Shown here one piece after another: positions 1 to 7,501 of a DNA stretch of 64,000 nt. The position numbers were made by a program, and so were the translations under genes. Source of the DNA: an uncultured Campylobacter sp. (lineage in GTDB: Bacteria; Campylobacterota; Campylobacteria; Campylobacterales; Campylobacteraceae); the NCBI GenBank assembly GCA_945873855.1, contig CAMCEN010000003.1:62001-126000 (forward strand), read 5' to 3'. The notes beneath the pieces were generated by a model. The model saw only the letters and a list, made by a program, of their open reading frames with translations. It was not told where the DNA came from and searched no databases. The first letter of the stretch is position 1; each line of letters starts with the position of its first letter.

Positions 1-2
1 TT

Positions 3-109
3 GCTAGTGAGAGTGCAAATTTCTCTAAATTCAATATCCTAGCTCAAAGCGGTAGCTACGCCATGAGCCAAGCCAACGCGTCCAACAAAATATTTTAAGA
101 TTGTTATAA
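3..109 (+). pseudogene. Flagellin C-terminus (partial), frameshifted in the last codons
   Basis: Only the final ~35 codons are in the window. The frame starting at base 3 reads a typical flagellin D0 C-terminal helix (NILAQSGSYAMSQANA), the part that packs in the filament core and is recognised during export. It then runs into SNKIF and a TAA at 96-98. Inserting one base after the GCG codon at 78-80 restores VQQNILRLL and a TAA at 107-109, the usual end of Campylobacter FlaA/FlaB. One G therefore appears to be missing (GCGGTC to GCGTC). The gene may be a dead copy, a variant allele, or a consensus error; the upstream part is not visible. Confidence 0.85.
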
Positions 110-112
110 TAA

Positions 113-473
113 TTTAAATTTTTACTTCGCAGTGGAGCAGAGACGACCTTAAATAAGGATAAAGATGAACAAAATGCTTTTGTATTAGATGAGGAAATAG
201 CTAGCAGGCTAAGTGGGGTAAGCGTTAATAAGCTCTGGGGACAGATAAATGAAAACGCCCTTGATTCGGGCTTAAAAGTAGTAAAAAATGGCGAGTATCA
301 CGCAAGCGATAAGCCTTATGAAGTGGTGATTTTAAGCAAGTTTATAATTGATGATTTGCTTAATATTTCATGCTTTACTAGAAGTTTGCTTAGCTGGGAG
401 TGCTGATGGGATAAAAGATGATTTAAGCACATTTACAAAGGCAAAAGGCTATAAAGCGCAGGATGAGGTCTAA
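113..473 (+). pseudogene. Decayed gene of unknown function (no start, one frameshift)
   Basis: One frame is open from 113 to the TGA at 404-406 and reads like a real acidic cytosolic protein (for example LDEEIASRLSGVSVNKLWGQ). From about 362-374 the reading continues better in another frame (ALLEVCLAGSADGIKDD) to a TAA at 471-473. No ATG, GTG or TTG with a ribosome site opens the first frame, so the 5' end is missing as well. I do not recognise the family. It directly follows the damaged flagellin end and precedes a plasmid-like partition locus, so this looks like a rearranged junction. From 474 to 572 I see no gene. Confidence 0.6.
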
Positions 474-572
474 AATAATTTTAGCATTTAAGGCCTTCTA
501 GCAGAACTGCGCTAGTATTTTAGGGCTTTTTAAAAGCTAAATCTAGCAATTTGAGCCTAAAAAACAGACATA

Positions 573-812
573 CTAAAACAAGATAAAAAAGCTTATAAAA
601 AACAAAATGCACTCAGCCATAAAAATGCTTAAAATCTCAGCCATTTTAGCATTTGAAAAGATGATTTGATCGCTACTTAGCACCACTGCGCCATAGAGCA
701 TATCAAGCCCCAGAACAAAAAGAAATAGCATAAAGCCAAGCACTTTTATCACCCTACCTGCTATGCTAAGGCTGCGTTGTAAAATTCCCATTTTAGTCCT
801 GACTTTGCTCAC
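573..812 (-). CDS. Small two-helix membrane protein downstream of a ParA/RHH pair
   Basis: A 79-residue protein with a basic N-terminus and two hydrophobic stretches (about residues 21-45 and 58-79), ending almost inside the second helix. It overlaps the 3' end of the ribbon-helix-helix gene by 20 bp, so it is probably translationally coupled and is the third gene of the partition-like operon. No family is recognised and the function is unknown. It might anchor or accompany the ParA/RHH proteins, but only its position suggests that. A fortuitous ORF is possible, though the coherent membrane pattern and tight overlap favour a real gene. Confidence 0.5.
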   Translation of the reverse strand: MSKVRTKMGILQRSLSIAGRVIKVLGFMLFLFVLGLDMLYGAVVLSSDQIIFSNAKMAEILSIFMAECILFFISFFILF

Positions 813-1062
813 TAATGAACTTTAGCAAGGCTTGTTTTGCTAAGCTTTGGGCTGACATGCCTAAAAACTTTTGTTGTGAAATGCTCTCAAGCTTTGCGTA
901 CTCATCTTTTGTAAGGTATAAACACACTCTTTGATTTGCTTTTTCGTCCTCGTTTTTTGGCTTTCTACCCCTAGGTCTATCTTGGGCTTCAAAGGTGCGC
1001 TGCGCTGTGATACCAGAGCTATTTGCTTCTTTTAAAACTTCGTTTATATCTTTTTTTTGCAT
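793..1062 (-). CDS. Ribbon-helix-helix DNA-binding protein (ParB/ParG-like partner of ParA)
   Basis: 89 residues. The N-terminal ~45 are flexible, polar and basic (RPRGRKPK). The C-terminal half fits a ribbon-helix-helix fold: a short strand (RVCLYLT), a first helix around DEYAKLESISQ and a second around SAQSLAKQALLKFI. Such proteins serve as centromere-binding adaptors and autorepressors in type Ib plasmid partition systems, and as antitoxins or CopG-type repressors elsewhere. The gene for a small ParA lies 48 bp upstream on the same strand, which favours the partition role. No toxin gene is adjacent. The start follows an AAAAGGCT-like ribosome site. Confidence 0.65.
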   Translation of the reverse strand: MQKKDINEVLKEANSSGITAQRTFEAQDRPRGRKPKNEDEKANQRVCLYLTKDEYAKLESISQQKFLGMSAQSLAKQALLKFISEQSQD

Positions 1063-1110
1063 ATTTAGCCTTTTAAATGTTATTTATATTTTTAAAGCAT
1101 AAAAAATATT

Positions 1111-1671
1111 TTAAATACTTTTTAATGTTTTTAAAAGCCGATCATACTCGCCAAGAAAATTCCTATAAGCCACTTTCAATAAGGGGCTAGCCTCGCCAAG
1201 CTCTTTAAATGACCCGCCAAGTCGCATTGAGTTTTCTAGTATTTTTGAGCGTTTAAAATAAAAATATTTTAGATTTTTAAAGCTACTTTTAAGCGCACTT
1301 TCTACCTGCTCTTTGTCCTCATCGCTCGTATAGTCTGTTATTAGCACGATGATATTTTTATTTACCTCTTTTAGCTCGTTTATAGTCTCACTCGTGCGCA
1401 AAATGCTATTATATAGCGCAGTACAAGGCACAATGATAAAATTACTTTTTGTGGCTATGTCTAGCACGCCAGCGCTCACAAATCCGCCAAAATCATAAAC
1501 GCAGTTATCAATTAGCTTTGGCTGTGCTGAGATTTTGCTCATATTTGGATAAATGCTCTCGATTATGCTAGCATCATTGCTTTGTAAGTACAGCTCCAAA
1601 TCCTTTGCTATAGAAAAGCCAAATGAGGTTTTTCCCACGCCACCTTTTTTGTTTATTATTGAAATAATCAT
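1111..1671 (-). CDS. Small ParA-family partition ATPase
   Basis: 186 residues. The deviant Walker A motif KKGGVGKTS sits at residues 8-16, diagnostic of the ParA/MinD/Soj family, whose ATP-bound dimers bind DNA non-specifically and position plasmids or protein clusters. A switch-like DFGG occurs near residue 60, where family members have an Asp-rich Walker A' or B element. The protein is shorter than chromosomal Soj (about 250-260) and resembles plasmid type Ib ParA. It leads an operon with an RHH protein and a small membrane protein behind a strong extended -10 promoter. There is no replication gene nearby, so this is probably an integrated plasmid or ICE remnant, or a chromosomal locus that has acquired another cargo. 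Confidence 0.75.
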   Translation of the reverse strand: MIISIINKKGGVGKTSFGFSIAKDLELYLQSNDASIIESIYPNMSKISAQPKLIDNCVYDFGGFVSAGVLDIATKSNFIIVPCTALYNSILRTSETINELKEVNKNIIVLITDYTSDEDKEQVESALKSSFKNLKYFYFKRSKILENSMRLGGSFKELGEASPLLKVAYRNFLGEYDRLLKTLKSI

Positions 1672-1701
1672 ATTTTACTCTTTATGTAGCATTTTTAGCG
1701 T

Positions 1702-1710
1702 ATTATAGCA
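1702..1710 (-). promoter_or_regulatory. Extended -10 promoter of the parA operon
   Basis: Read on the minus strand the site is TGCTATAAT, an extended -10 element of the form recurring before other genes in this window. It lies about 30 bp upstream of the parA start codon, with an AT-rich upstream flank in place of a -35 box, as is usual in Campylobacter. Confidence 0.6.
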
Positions 1711-1796
1711 TAAAAATCATTTAAAATATTTTTTATGCTATTAAATGTTTAAAAATATTTTTATTATTTTGTATCCGCTAGCAGCTATGTTTTTTT

Positions 1797-1849
1797 TGCT
1801 TCGCATCCGTTGGTTGCTTGCTTTTTGGGGGTTAGGGGGTATTTTTTTA
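1797..1849. repeat. GC-rich dispersed repeat, copy 1
   Basis: The block carries GCTTCGCATCCG, a short variable spacer, then TTTTTGGGGGTTAGGGGGTA and a T run. The same two modules in the same order recur at 16920-16972, and the second module recurs inverted at 17291-17318. All copies abut palindrome arrays. It is noncoding. Confidence 0.7.
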
Positions 1850-1852
1850 CCT

Positions 1853-2018
1853 AGGAATTCTAGAATTCCTTAAACTAGAATTCCCTAAACTAGAATTCCT
1901 AGCAAAATTCTAGAATTCCTAAAACTAGAATTCCTAAAACTAGAATTTCTAGTAAAATTCTAGAATTCCTAGCAAAACTCTAGAATTTCTTAAACTAGAA
2001 TTCCATAGCGAATTCTAG
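1853..2018. repeat. Array of CTAGAATTC palindromes at the 3' end of mrdA
   Basis: The array opens with a perfect GGAATTCTAGAATTCC (1854-1869), then about eight further degenerate units of roughly 15-18 bp (CTAGAATTCCTAAAA-like) in near-tandem order, ending next to the mrdA stop codon. Each unit can pair with itself or with a neighbour. Together with the GC-rich block it occupies the whole gap between mrdA and the parA promoter. Confidence 0.85.
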
Positions 2019-2019
2019 A

Positions 2020-3828
2020 TTATTTCTTAGCCGTTTTTAGGTATTTCTCATCTATATAGCCAAGTTCAATTAGCTTATTATATACTCTTGCTGCGATTGG
2101 CCCACCAGTGCTACCGCCGTGCGCACCGTGTTCGACGAGCACAGTTACTACATACTGCGGCTCTTCTACTGGACCATAGGTGGTGATCCACGCATGAGAG
2201 CGGTTTAGATACTCCATGGCTTCTTCTTTTATACGCACTTTTTCGCTTTGGCTGATGCCTACGACCTGAGCGGTGCCAGTTTTTGCGCCAAGCCTTATTT
2301 TTGCGCCTGCTAGGGCTCTAAATCCAGTCCCGCCAGGCTCATTTGCCACCGCCCACATACCACGGCGAACCTCCGGTAGAGCAGCTTTTTCGCTCTCGCT
2401 CATAGTATCATTACTATCCCAAACTAGCTCTTTTTCTCCCACTCTAAGCGCAAAATGCGGCGTAACAGAACGCCCAGTAGCAAAAATAGCTGTATTTTTA
2501 GCAATTTGAACCGGCGTTACCAAAAAATTGCCTTGCCCTATGGATGTATTTATGGTATCACCTTGAAACCACGGCTCTTTGGTGCGTTTGCGTTTCCACT
2601 CTTTGCCTGGAGCTACTCCCACATACTCATTTGGCAGGTCAATTCCAGTTCGCACGCCAAAGCCATATCGCTCAAGCACCGGAGTAATCCTATCAATCCC
2701 CACGTGATACGCCCCCCTATAAAAGTAGGTATCGCAGCTAGTTTTGATAGCATCCACTATGGTCATATTGTAGTTGATTTTATCTGTCCAGTTGCGAAAC
2801 TTGCGATCACCTAGTTCAAAATACGCATCGCAAAGTATTGGCGAGTAGGCATTAAATAAATTGCTATTAAAAAACGCCATTCCCATAGTCATTTTAATAA
2901 CGCTACCTGGCGGATACAGGGCATTTACAAGCTTATTTGTAAAAGGATGGTCAATGTCATTTATTAGCTCATCCCATTCTTTTTGCGGAATTCCTAGCAC
3001 AAAGGGGTTTAGGTCGTACTCAGGAAAGCTAGCTGCTGCTAAAATTTCTCCATTTTTAGCATTCATAACCACTATCGCACCTGCTCTTTGCTCACCAAAG
3101 GCTTCTAGTAAATATTTTTGTAATTCTAGATCTATTGAGAGCATTACATCAGAGCTTGATGGATTGATTTGTTCTACTAGTTCTACTCGTTGATTTAGTG
3201 CTGTTACTCTGGTGCGGCGCTGTCCTGGGATGCCTTGTAAATCATCATTATAAAAGCGCTCTATACCAGCTCTGCCTATGTAGTTTGTTAGCTTTGTGGT
3301 AGGGTCTTCTTCTGTGTCTTTTAGATTTGCCCTGCCTATGTAGCCGATGATGTGGCTTGCTAGATCACCGTAGGGATATAGCCTTTTTGATGTAGCGCGC
3401 ACCGAAATAGCATCATTTAGTTCAAGCTGAGCGTAGCGAGTAAGGGTTTTGTTGTAGTCCAAAAACTCCACTACTGGCACGAAATCTTGGTGATAAGGTG
3501 AGTCTAAGCGGCGGTAGTTTTTAGTAAGCTGGGTAGCATTTAACTCAGGAAAAACCGAGACAATATGCTCTATATAGCTATTTAGCTCAGCATCTTTTTT
3601 AATGTGTGGTTTGATATTTATACTAAAACCAAGGTCATTTACAGCTAGTGGCTGGTGATTGCGGTCTAGGATTTGCCCACGCACAGGAGCGATGCGCTCT
3701 GATTTTATAGAGTTTTGTTCTGCTATTTGCTCGTAGTATTTGTTTGATTTTATGCTTAGATAATACACTCTAGTTAGCAGCAAGATCCACATTAAAGCAA
3801 GCAAGGTAAAGGCAATTTTTATTCTCAT
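2020..3828 (-). CDS. mrdA: Penicillin-binding protein 2 (peptidoglycan D,D-transpeptidase MrdA)
   Basis: 602 residues, the usual PBP2 length. The order is an N-terminal membrane anchor (residues 5-25), a pedestal/dimerisation domain beginning with the RGQILDRN signature near residue 50, and a C-terminal transpeptidase domain. The catalytic motifs are visible: SxxK as PGSVIK, SxN-type as SCD in the TSCDTYFY stretch, and KTG as AKTGTAQ. It crosslinks peptidoglycan for side-wall elongation and works with RodA/MreC/MreD at the inner membrane. Its start overlaps the end of the preceding membrane-protein gene by 4 bp, indicating coupling. The third base of the motif being C rather than N in the SxN box is common in PBP2. 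Confidence 0.95.
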   Translation of the reverse strand: MRIKIAFTLLALMWILLLTRVYYLSIKSNKYYEQIAEQNSIKSERIAPVRGQILDRNHQPLAVNDLGFSINIKPHIKKDAELNSYIEHIVSVFPELNATQLTKNYRRLDSPYHQDFVPVVEFLDYNKTLTRYAQLELNDAISVRATSKRLYPYGDLASHIIGYIGRANLKDTEEDPTTKLTNYIGRAGIERFYNDDLQGIPGQRRTRVTALNQRVELVEQINPSSSDVMLSIDLELQKYLLEAFGEQRAGAIVVMNAKNGEILAAASFPEYDLNPFVLGIPQKEWDELINDIDHPFTNKLVNALYPPGSVIKMTMGMAFFNSNLFNAYSPILCDAYFELGDRKFRNWTDKINYNMTIVDAIKTSCDTYFYRGAYHVGIDRITPVLERYGFGVRTGIDLPNEYVGVAPGKEWKRKRTKEPWFQGDTINTSIGQGNFLVTPVQIAKNTAIFATGRSVTPHFALRVGEKELVWDSNDTMSESEKAALPEVRRGMWAVANEPGGTGFRALAGAKIRLGAKTGTAQVVGISQSEKVRIKEEAMEYLNRSHAWITTYGPVEEPQYVVTVLVEHGAHGGSTGGPIAARVYNKLIELGYIDEKYLKTAKK

Positions 3829-4325
3829 ATTTTACTTTCTTTAAATATAAAAAGACAAAGCAAGCACTCAGCGATGATGAAATACACATACTCTACCGAG
3901 TAGCGCAAAAGCTCACGATCTAGCACATATAGCACTAGATTACTAATGCTATATGTGCCGATATAAGCAGCCCCGTTAAAAATAGCAAGCTGTATAATGC
4001 GAGCTTTAAAGTTTATCACCACCCACTCATAAAAAATATTATAAAACAGCAAATACGAAATAGCCGAGCTAAAAAGTACAAAGCCATGTAACTGCTCAGC
4101 AAATATGAGTAGAGCAAAAGTTGCAAACCACGGCATAGCCACACCTGAGAGCAGTTTTTCTGCCTCACGGCGCTTTTCTACTAAATAAGTAAAAATCACA
4201 CCCATAAGTGGTGGCAAAAATAAAAACGCCGTGCTAAGCATCTCGTAGATTATGATAGCTACGAGCAAAAGGCTTAGAGCCAGAGCATTAGGGCTTTTTC
4301 GTCGCAGATTGGAAAGTGTTTGCAT
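3825..4325 (-). CDS. MreD-like inner-membrane protein coupled to mrdA
   Basis: 166 residues with four to five hydrophobic helices and few polar loops. It precedes mrdA and overlaps it by 4 bp. By analogy with mreC-mreD-mrdA clusters it may act as an MreD-type scaffold in cell elongation, but sequence similarity to MreD is not evident by eye, so this is inference from context and topology. The chosen ATG overlaps the acetyltransferase gene by 52 bp and lacks a strong ribosome site. A start at Met29 (MLSTAFLF) would remove most of the overlap but also cut into the first helix. Confidence 0.65.
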   Translation of the reverse strand: MQTLSNLRRKSPNALALSLLLVAIIIYEMLSTAFLFLPPLMGVIFTYLVEKRREAEKLLSGVAMPWFATFALLIFAEQLHGFVLFSSAISYLLFYNIFYEWVVINFKARIIQLAIFNGAAYIGTYSISNLVLYVLDRELLRYSVEYVYFIIAECLLCLFIFKESKI

Positions 4326-4753
4326 TTTACGCAGTCACTCCATATTTTTTGGCTTGGGATTTGGTTTTTTTCTATTAGCTTAAAGCCAAGTTTTTCAAAA
4401 AAACCTTGAGCGTATGTTAGGGCAATAACCCTTGTAAGCCCAAGCTCTCTAGCCTCAGCGATTAGTTCGTTTACGATTTTTGCACCTATACCGCTTTTTT
4501 GTTCGCTTGGTGCTATGATTAGCGAGCGAACCTCGGCAAGGTCAGGGGCTATTATGTGTAAAGCACCAAAGCCTATTATTTGCTCACCACTTTTAGCTAG
4601 GATATACGAGCGAATGTTTTGGGCTACTTCATCATCGCTTCTAGGTAGTATTATACCAGCTTCTACTTGCGGGGCGACTAGGGTTTGCATTGCTTTTATA
4701 TCAGCTGGTTTGGCTTTGCTTAGTTTTATCAATTTTTCTCCGATTTCTAGCAT
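4274..4753 (-). CDS. argA: Short N-acetylglutamate synthase (GNAT family), arginine biosynthesis
   Basis: 159 residues with a single GNAT acetyltransferase fold: the acetyl-CoA loop is EVRSLIIAPSEQKSGIGAKI (about residues 75-95), followed by FFEKLGFKLI. The C-terminus carries a four-Cys cluster in DCVKCKHFPICDE, which I associate with the short NAGS enzymes that replace classical ArgA in Campylobacterota. These acetylate glutamate with acetyl-CoA as the first step of arginine synthesis. It is probably the first gene of an operon with the membrane protein and mrdA. Other GNAT substrates cannot be excluded without assay; the Cys tail is the main support. Confidence 0.75.
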   Translation of the reverse strand: MLEIGEKLIKLSKAKPADIKAMQTLVAPQVEAGIILPRSDDEVAQNIRSYILAKSGEQIIGFGALHIIAPDLAEVRSLIIAPSEQKSGIGAKIVNELIAEARELGLTRVIALTYAQGFFEKLGFKLIEKNQIPSQKIWSDCVKCKHFPICDEKALMLWL

Positions 4754-4756
4754 TTT

Positions 4757-4856
4757 AAAAATTCTAGTAGGAATTCTAGATTATTAGAATTCAGCTTTTT
4801 TGGTATTGTTTAGAGATGTAGGAATTCTAGAATTTCATCTAGAATTCCTTCTTTTA
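4757..4856. repeat. Palindrome-rich gap between the chemoreceptor and argA
   Basis: Four degenerate CTAGAATTC units (near 4763, 4774, 4823 and 4842) occupy the space downstream of the chemoreceptor gene, right up to its stop codon at 4857. They are variants of the dispersed 16-bp palindrome. Confidence 0.75.
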
Positions 4857-6446
4857 TTACACTTTAAAGTTGTTTAGGCGTTTTTCTAGGCTGATTGTAG
4901 TATCGTGTAGCTTGGTAGCTGAGGCAGCTACATTATCACAGATTTCAGCGTTGTTTTTGGTTATTTGATTGCTTTCATCTACGCATTTTGTAAGCTTGTC
5001 GATTTGAGTTTTGATACTCTCAGCTTTTTGTGCCACGCTACTTACCATTTCAAGGGCATTGCTATTGTTTTGTTGTGTTTGTCTAGCTTGTGCTATTAGT
5101 GAGCTGGCATCATCGTTTAGCTGACCGATTTTAGTAGCGTTGCTTGCTAGGGCGCGGCCTAGGCTATTTACTTCTTTTATTAGGCTATTAGCATCAGCGT
5201 CTATTTGAGCTAGTCTTTGATCTGTTTGTTCTGCTAGTTTGCGAACTTCTTCAGCTACTACTGCAAATCCACGACCTACCTCGCCAGCACGAGCTGCTTC
5301 TATAGCAGCATTTAGCGCTAGTAAGTTTGTTTGCTCGCTGACTTCTGCTATGGTGCCAAGGATATTTTTGATAGCCTCAGTTTTGGCTACCAGTTCTTTG
5401 CTTTGGGCTGCTAGGGCTTGTTCTTCTTTGTTTGCGCTTTGGACTCTGCCTACAAACTTATCAAGCTCTGTTATCATCACTCCAAGTTCAGTAAATGAGC
5501 TTTTGTTTGAGTTAGCCGCTTCTCTTGCTAGAACCTTAGAGTTTTCAAGCTCGTCTTCTACTTGATGTGAAATTTCACTTAGTCTTTTAAGTTGTTTTAG
5601 CCCGTCTTGGACATTGCTTGAGAGTTTGTTTGAGTTTGAGTATAGTGACTCGCTTTGTTCATCTACATTATCTGCGTCTTTTTTGACAGCTATGATTGTG
5701 TTTTGAATTTTTTCTATGAACTGATTGATATTTGCTGAGCTTGAGCCTATTTCATCTTTTGAGCGAACATCGATGCGAGCTCTTAGATCGCCTTCGCCTA
5801 CAGCTAGATCTTTTGCTTTTGCTAGTAGGTTATTTATTGGCAAGATTACTACATGGCGAAGAAGCCCTACTACTACAAGCAAGGTAACAATAAGAGAAAT
5901 TATAAAAATAGCTAAAAATAGCTTGCTAGCCTCAAAGGTCTCCTCATCAAGTTTGTTTAGTGAGTATTCTAGATCCATCACACCAAGCACCTCACCCTCA
6001 GCTGCGTTTGCGTGGCAGGCCAGACACTGGGCTTTGGCTACAAAAGGCACGATTTGGCGAAGTAGGTGTTGATCACCTTTTTGTAATTCTAGCGTGATTT
6101 TTTCTGGATTTTTAAACTGATTTGCGATTATATCATCTTTTGGTGGAGTTTTTTCTAGATTAAAGATTTCGGCTATGGTATCTGAGCGGTAAATTACTAG
6201 TGAGCTTACACCTTCGATTTGGCTAGCTTCGTGAACTGTACCCATAATCACCTCAGGGTCGCCTGTATTCATCGATGTTCGCACGGTTTGAAAGATAGAC
6301 TCTCCCATCATTGCGATATTTTCTTTGGCAGATTTTTTATTGTAGCTTTGAAACTCATTGATAATAATAGCTTCAAGTATGCCAAAGCTGATAAGCAAAA
6401 CAATGCTTATACCCAAGATGACTTTTTTGCTAATTGAATTTAACAT
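4857..6446 (-). CDS. Methyl-accepting chemotaxis protein with a periplasmic c-type haem motif
   Basis: 529 residues. TM1 is at 8-30, the periplasmic sensor at 31-175, TM2 at 177-199, HAMP at about 200-255, and a cytoplasmic signalling coiled coil follows with the conserved hairpin ([20 protein letters not shown]). The sensor contains C141-L-A-C-H145, a CxxCH haem c attachment motif of the DUF3365/Tll0287-like type, so the receptor probably senses redox state, NO, CO or O2 through a covalently bound haem. It signals through CheW/CheA; a CheY gene lies at 32872. It is a single-gene unit with its own -10 at 6473. The haem claim follows from the motif; ligand and response sign are unknown. Confidence 0.9.
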   Translation of the reverse strand: MLNSISKKVILGISIVLLISFGILEAIIINEFQSYNKKSAKENIAMMGESIFQTVRTSMNTGDPEVIMGTVHEASQIEGVSSLVIYRSDTIAEIFNLEKTPPKDDIIANQFKNPEKITLELQKGDQHLLRQIVPFVAKAQCLACHANAAEGEVLGVMDLEYSLNKLDEETFEASKLFLAIFIISLIVTLLVVVGLLRHVVILPINNLLAKAKDLAVGEGDLRARIDVRSKDEIGSSSANINQFIEKIQNTIIAVKKDADNVDEQSESLYSNSNKLSSNVQDGLKQLKRLSEISHQVEDELENSKVLAREAANSNKSSFTELGVMITELDKFVGRVQSANKEEQALAAQSKELVAKTEAIKNILGTIAEVSEQTNLLALNAAIEAARAGEVGRGFAVVAEEVRKLAEQTDQRLAQIDADANSLIKEVNSLGRALASNATKIGQLNDDASSLIAQARQTQQNNSNALEMVSSVAQKAESIKTQIDKLTKCVDESNQITKNNAEICDNVAASATKLHDTTISLEKRLNNFKV

Positions 6447-6472
6447 TTTTTCACCCTTTAAATTTTTGCGAA

Positions 6473-6478
6473 ATTATA
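6473..6478 (-). promoter_or_regulatory. -10 element of the chemoreceptor gene
   Basis: The minus strand reads GCTATAAT about 27 bp before the ATG at 6446, in an AT-rich leader with an AAAGGGTG ribosome site. This fits the TATAAT consensus used across the window. Confidence 0.5.
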
Positions 6479-6552
6479 GCGAATTTGTAAGTTTTTTTTA
6501 CTTAAAAAATGATTTTTTTAAAAATTTATTGTAAAAATTTTATTTTTTGGTT

Positions 6553-6590
6553 AAAACTTATTAGGAATTCTAGAATTCTTAATAAGTTTT
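6553..6590. terminator. 38-nt inverted repeat, likely aguB terminator
   Basis: AAAACTTATT pairs with AATAAGTTTT around a central TAGGAATTCTAGAATTCTTA, giving a near-perfect 38-nt palindrome with one G-T wobble. It begins 12 bp past the aguB stop and has A and U tracts in the stem ends, so it could terminate in either direction. The dispersed palindrome forms its core. Confidence 0.65.
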
Positions 6591-6601
6591 ATCTAAGTTT
6601 T

Positions 6602-7501
6602 TTAGCAAAATCTTTTTAGAATTTTTTTGTAGCTATCTATGCGCCTATCACGCAAAAACGGCCACCATCTACGCACATTTTCACAGCGCCCTTTATCAAG
6701 CTTGATCACCTCACAAACTTCGCTATTTTCATCACTTTCAAAGAGCTTTTCGCCCTGAGGTCCATAAACAAAACTATGACCCCAAAATCTAATGCCCTCA
6801 TTTTCAGCGCAAAGTGCGTTTTTATCGCTTAGCCTAGCACTCTCAAAGCCTATGCGATTTATCGCTACTACAGGCAAGCCATTAGCTACTGCGTGCCCTC
6901 TTTGCACAGCCATCCACGCATCAAGCTGGCGAGCTTTTTCATCGCTGCTATCACCATCAAACCAGCCTATAGCTGTTGGGTATATAAGAATTTCAGCTCC
7001 TTTTAGAGCCATTATGCGAGCAGCTTCTGGATACCACTGATCCCAGCACACTAGCACGCCAAGTGTGCCAAGGCTAGTTTTTATAGGTTCAAAGCCAAGA
7101 TCACCTGGAGTAAAATAAAACTTTTCATAGAAGTTTGGATCATCTGGGATATGCATTTTGCGGTATTTGCCAGCTATAGAGCCATCTTTTTCAAAAACCA
7201 CTGCTGTGTTAAAATACAGCCCAGCACTGCGCCTTTCAAATAGCGAAGTTACTAGCACTATAGCATGTTTTTTTGCCACAGAGCCCCAAAATTCGCAATC
7301 GCTATTAAAATCCTTTGCTAGATCAAAGTTATCTACATTTTGCCTTTGGCAAAAATACGCCCCTTGATGTAGCTCACTAAGGCAAACTAGCTGTGCACCG
7401 CCTTTTGCCGCACGCTCTATTAAAGCGCAGGTTTTAGCAATGCTTGCTTCTTTGCTGCCTTCATAAGCATGTGCTATGATAGCTATATTTAGCTCATTCA
7501 T
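6602..7501 (-). CDS. aguB: N-carbamoylputrescine amidase
   Basis: 299 residues, carbon-nitrogen hydrolase (nitrilase) family. The catalytic triad is visible: Glu in LSELHQGAYF, Lys in YRKMHIPD and Cys in VLVCWDQWYPEAAR. It hydrolyses N-carbamoylputrescine to putrescine, CO2 and ammonia, the last step of the agmatine route to putrescine. It overlaps the CDF transporter by 4 bp and shares an operon with aguA, which supports the assignment over other nitrilases. It is followed by a strong hairpin terminator. Confidence 0.93.
   Translation of the reverse strand: MNELNIAIIAHAYEGSKEASIAKTCALIERAAKGGAQLVCLSELHQGAYFCQRQNVDNFDLAKDFNSDCEFWGSVAKKHAIVLVTSLFERRSAGLYFNTAVVFEKDGSIAGKYRKMHIPDDPNFYEKFYFTPGDLGFEPIKTSLGTLGVLVCWDQWYPEAARIMALKGAEILIYPTAIGWFDGDSSDEKARQLDAWMAVQRGHAVANGLPVVAINRIGFESARLSDKNALCAENEGIRFWGHSFVYGPQGEKLFESDENSEVCEVIKLDKGRCENVRRWWPFLRDRRIDSYKKILKRFC

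Noticed and set aside
1826-1841. G-quadruplex in GGGGGTTAGGGGG
   Set aside because: Only two G runs per copy, so no intramolecular quadruplex is expected; a repeat-module explanation is simpler.
1853-2018. CRISPR-like repeat array
   Set aside because: Units are self-palindromic, degenerate and abut each other without unique spacers of constant length; no cas gene is present. The same holds for 26255-26490 and 40017-40276.
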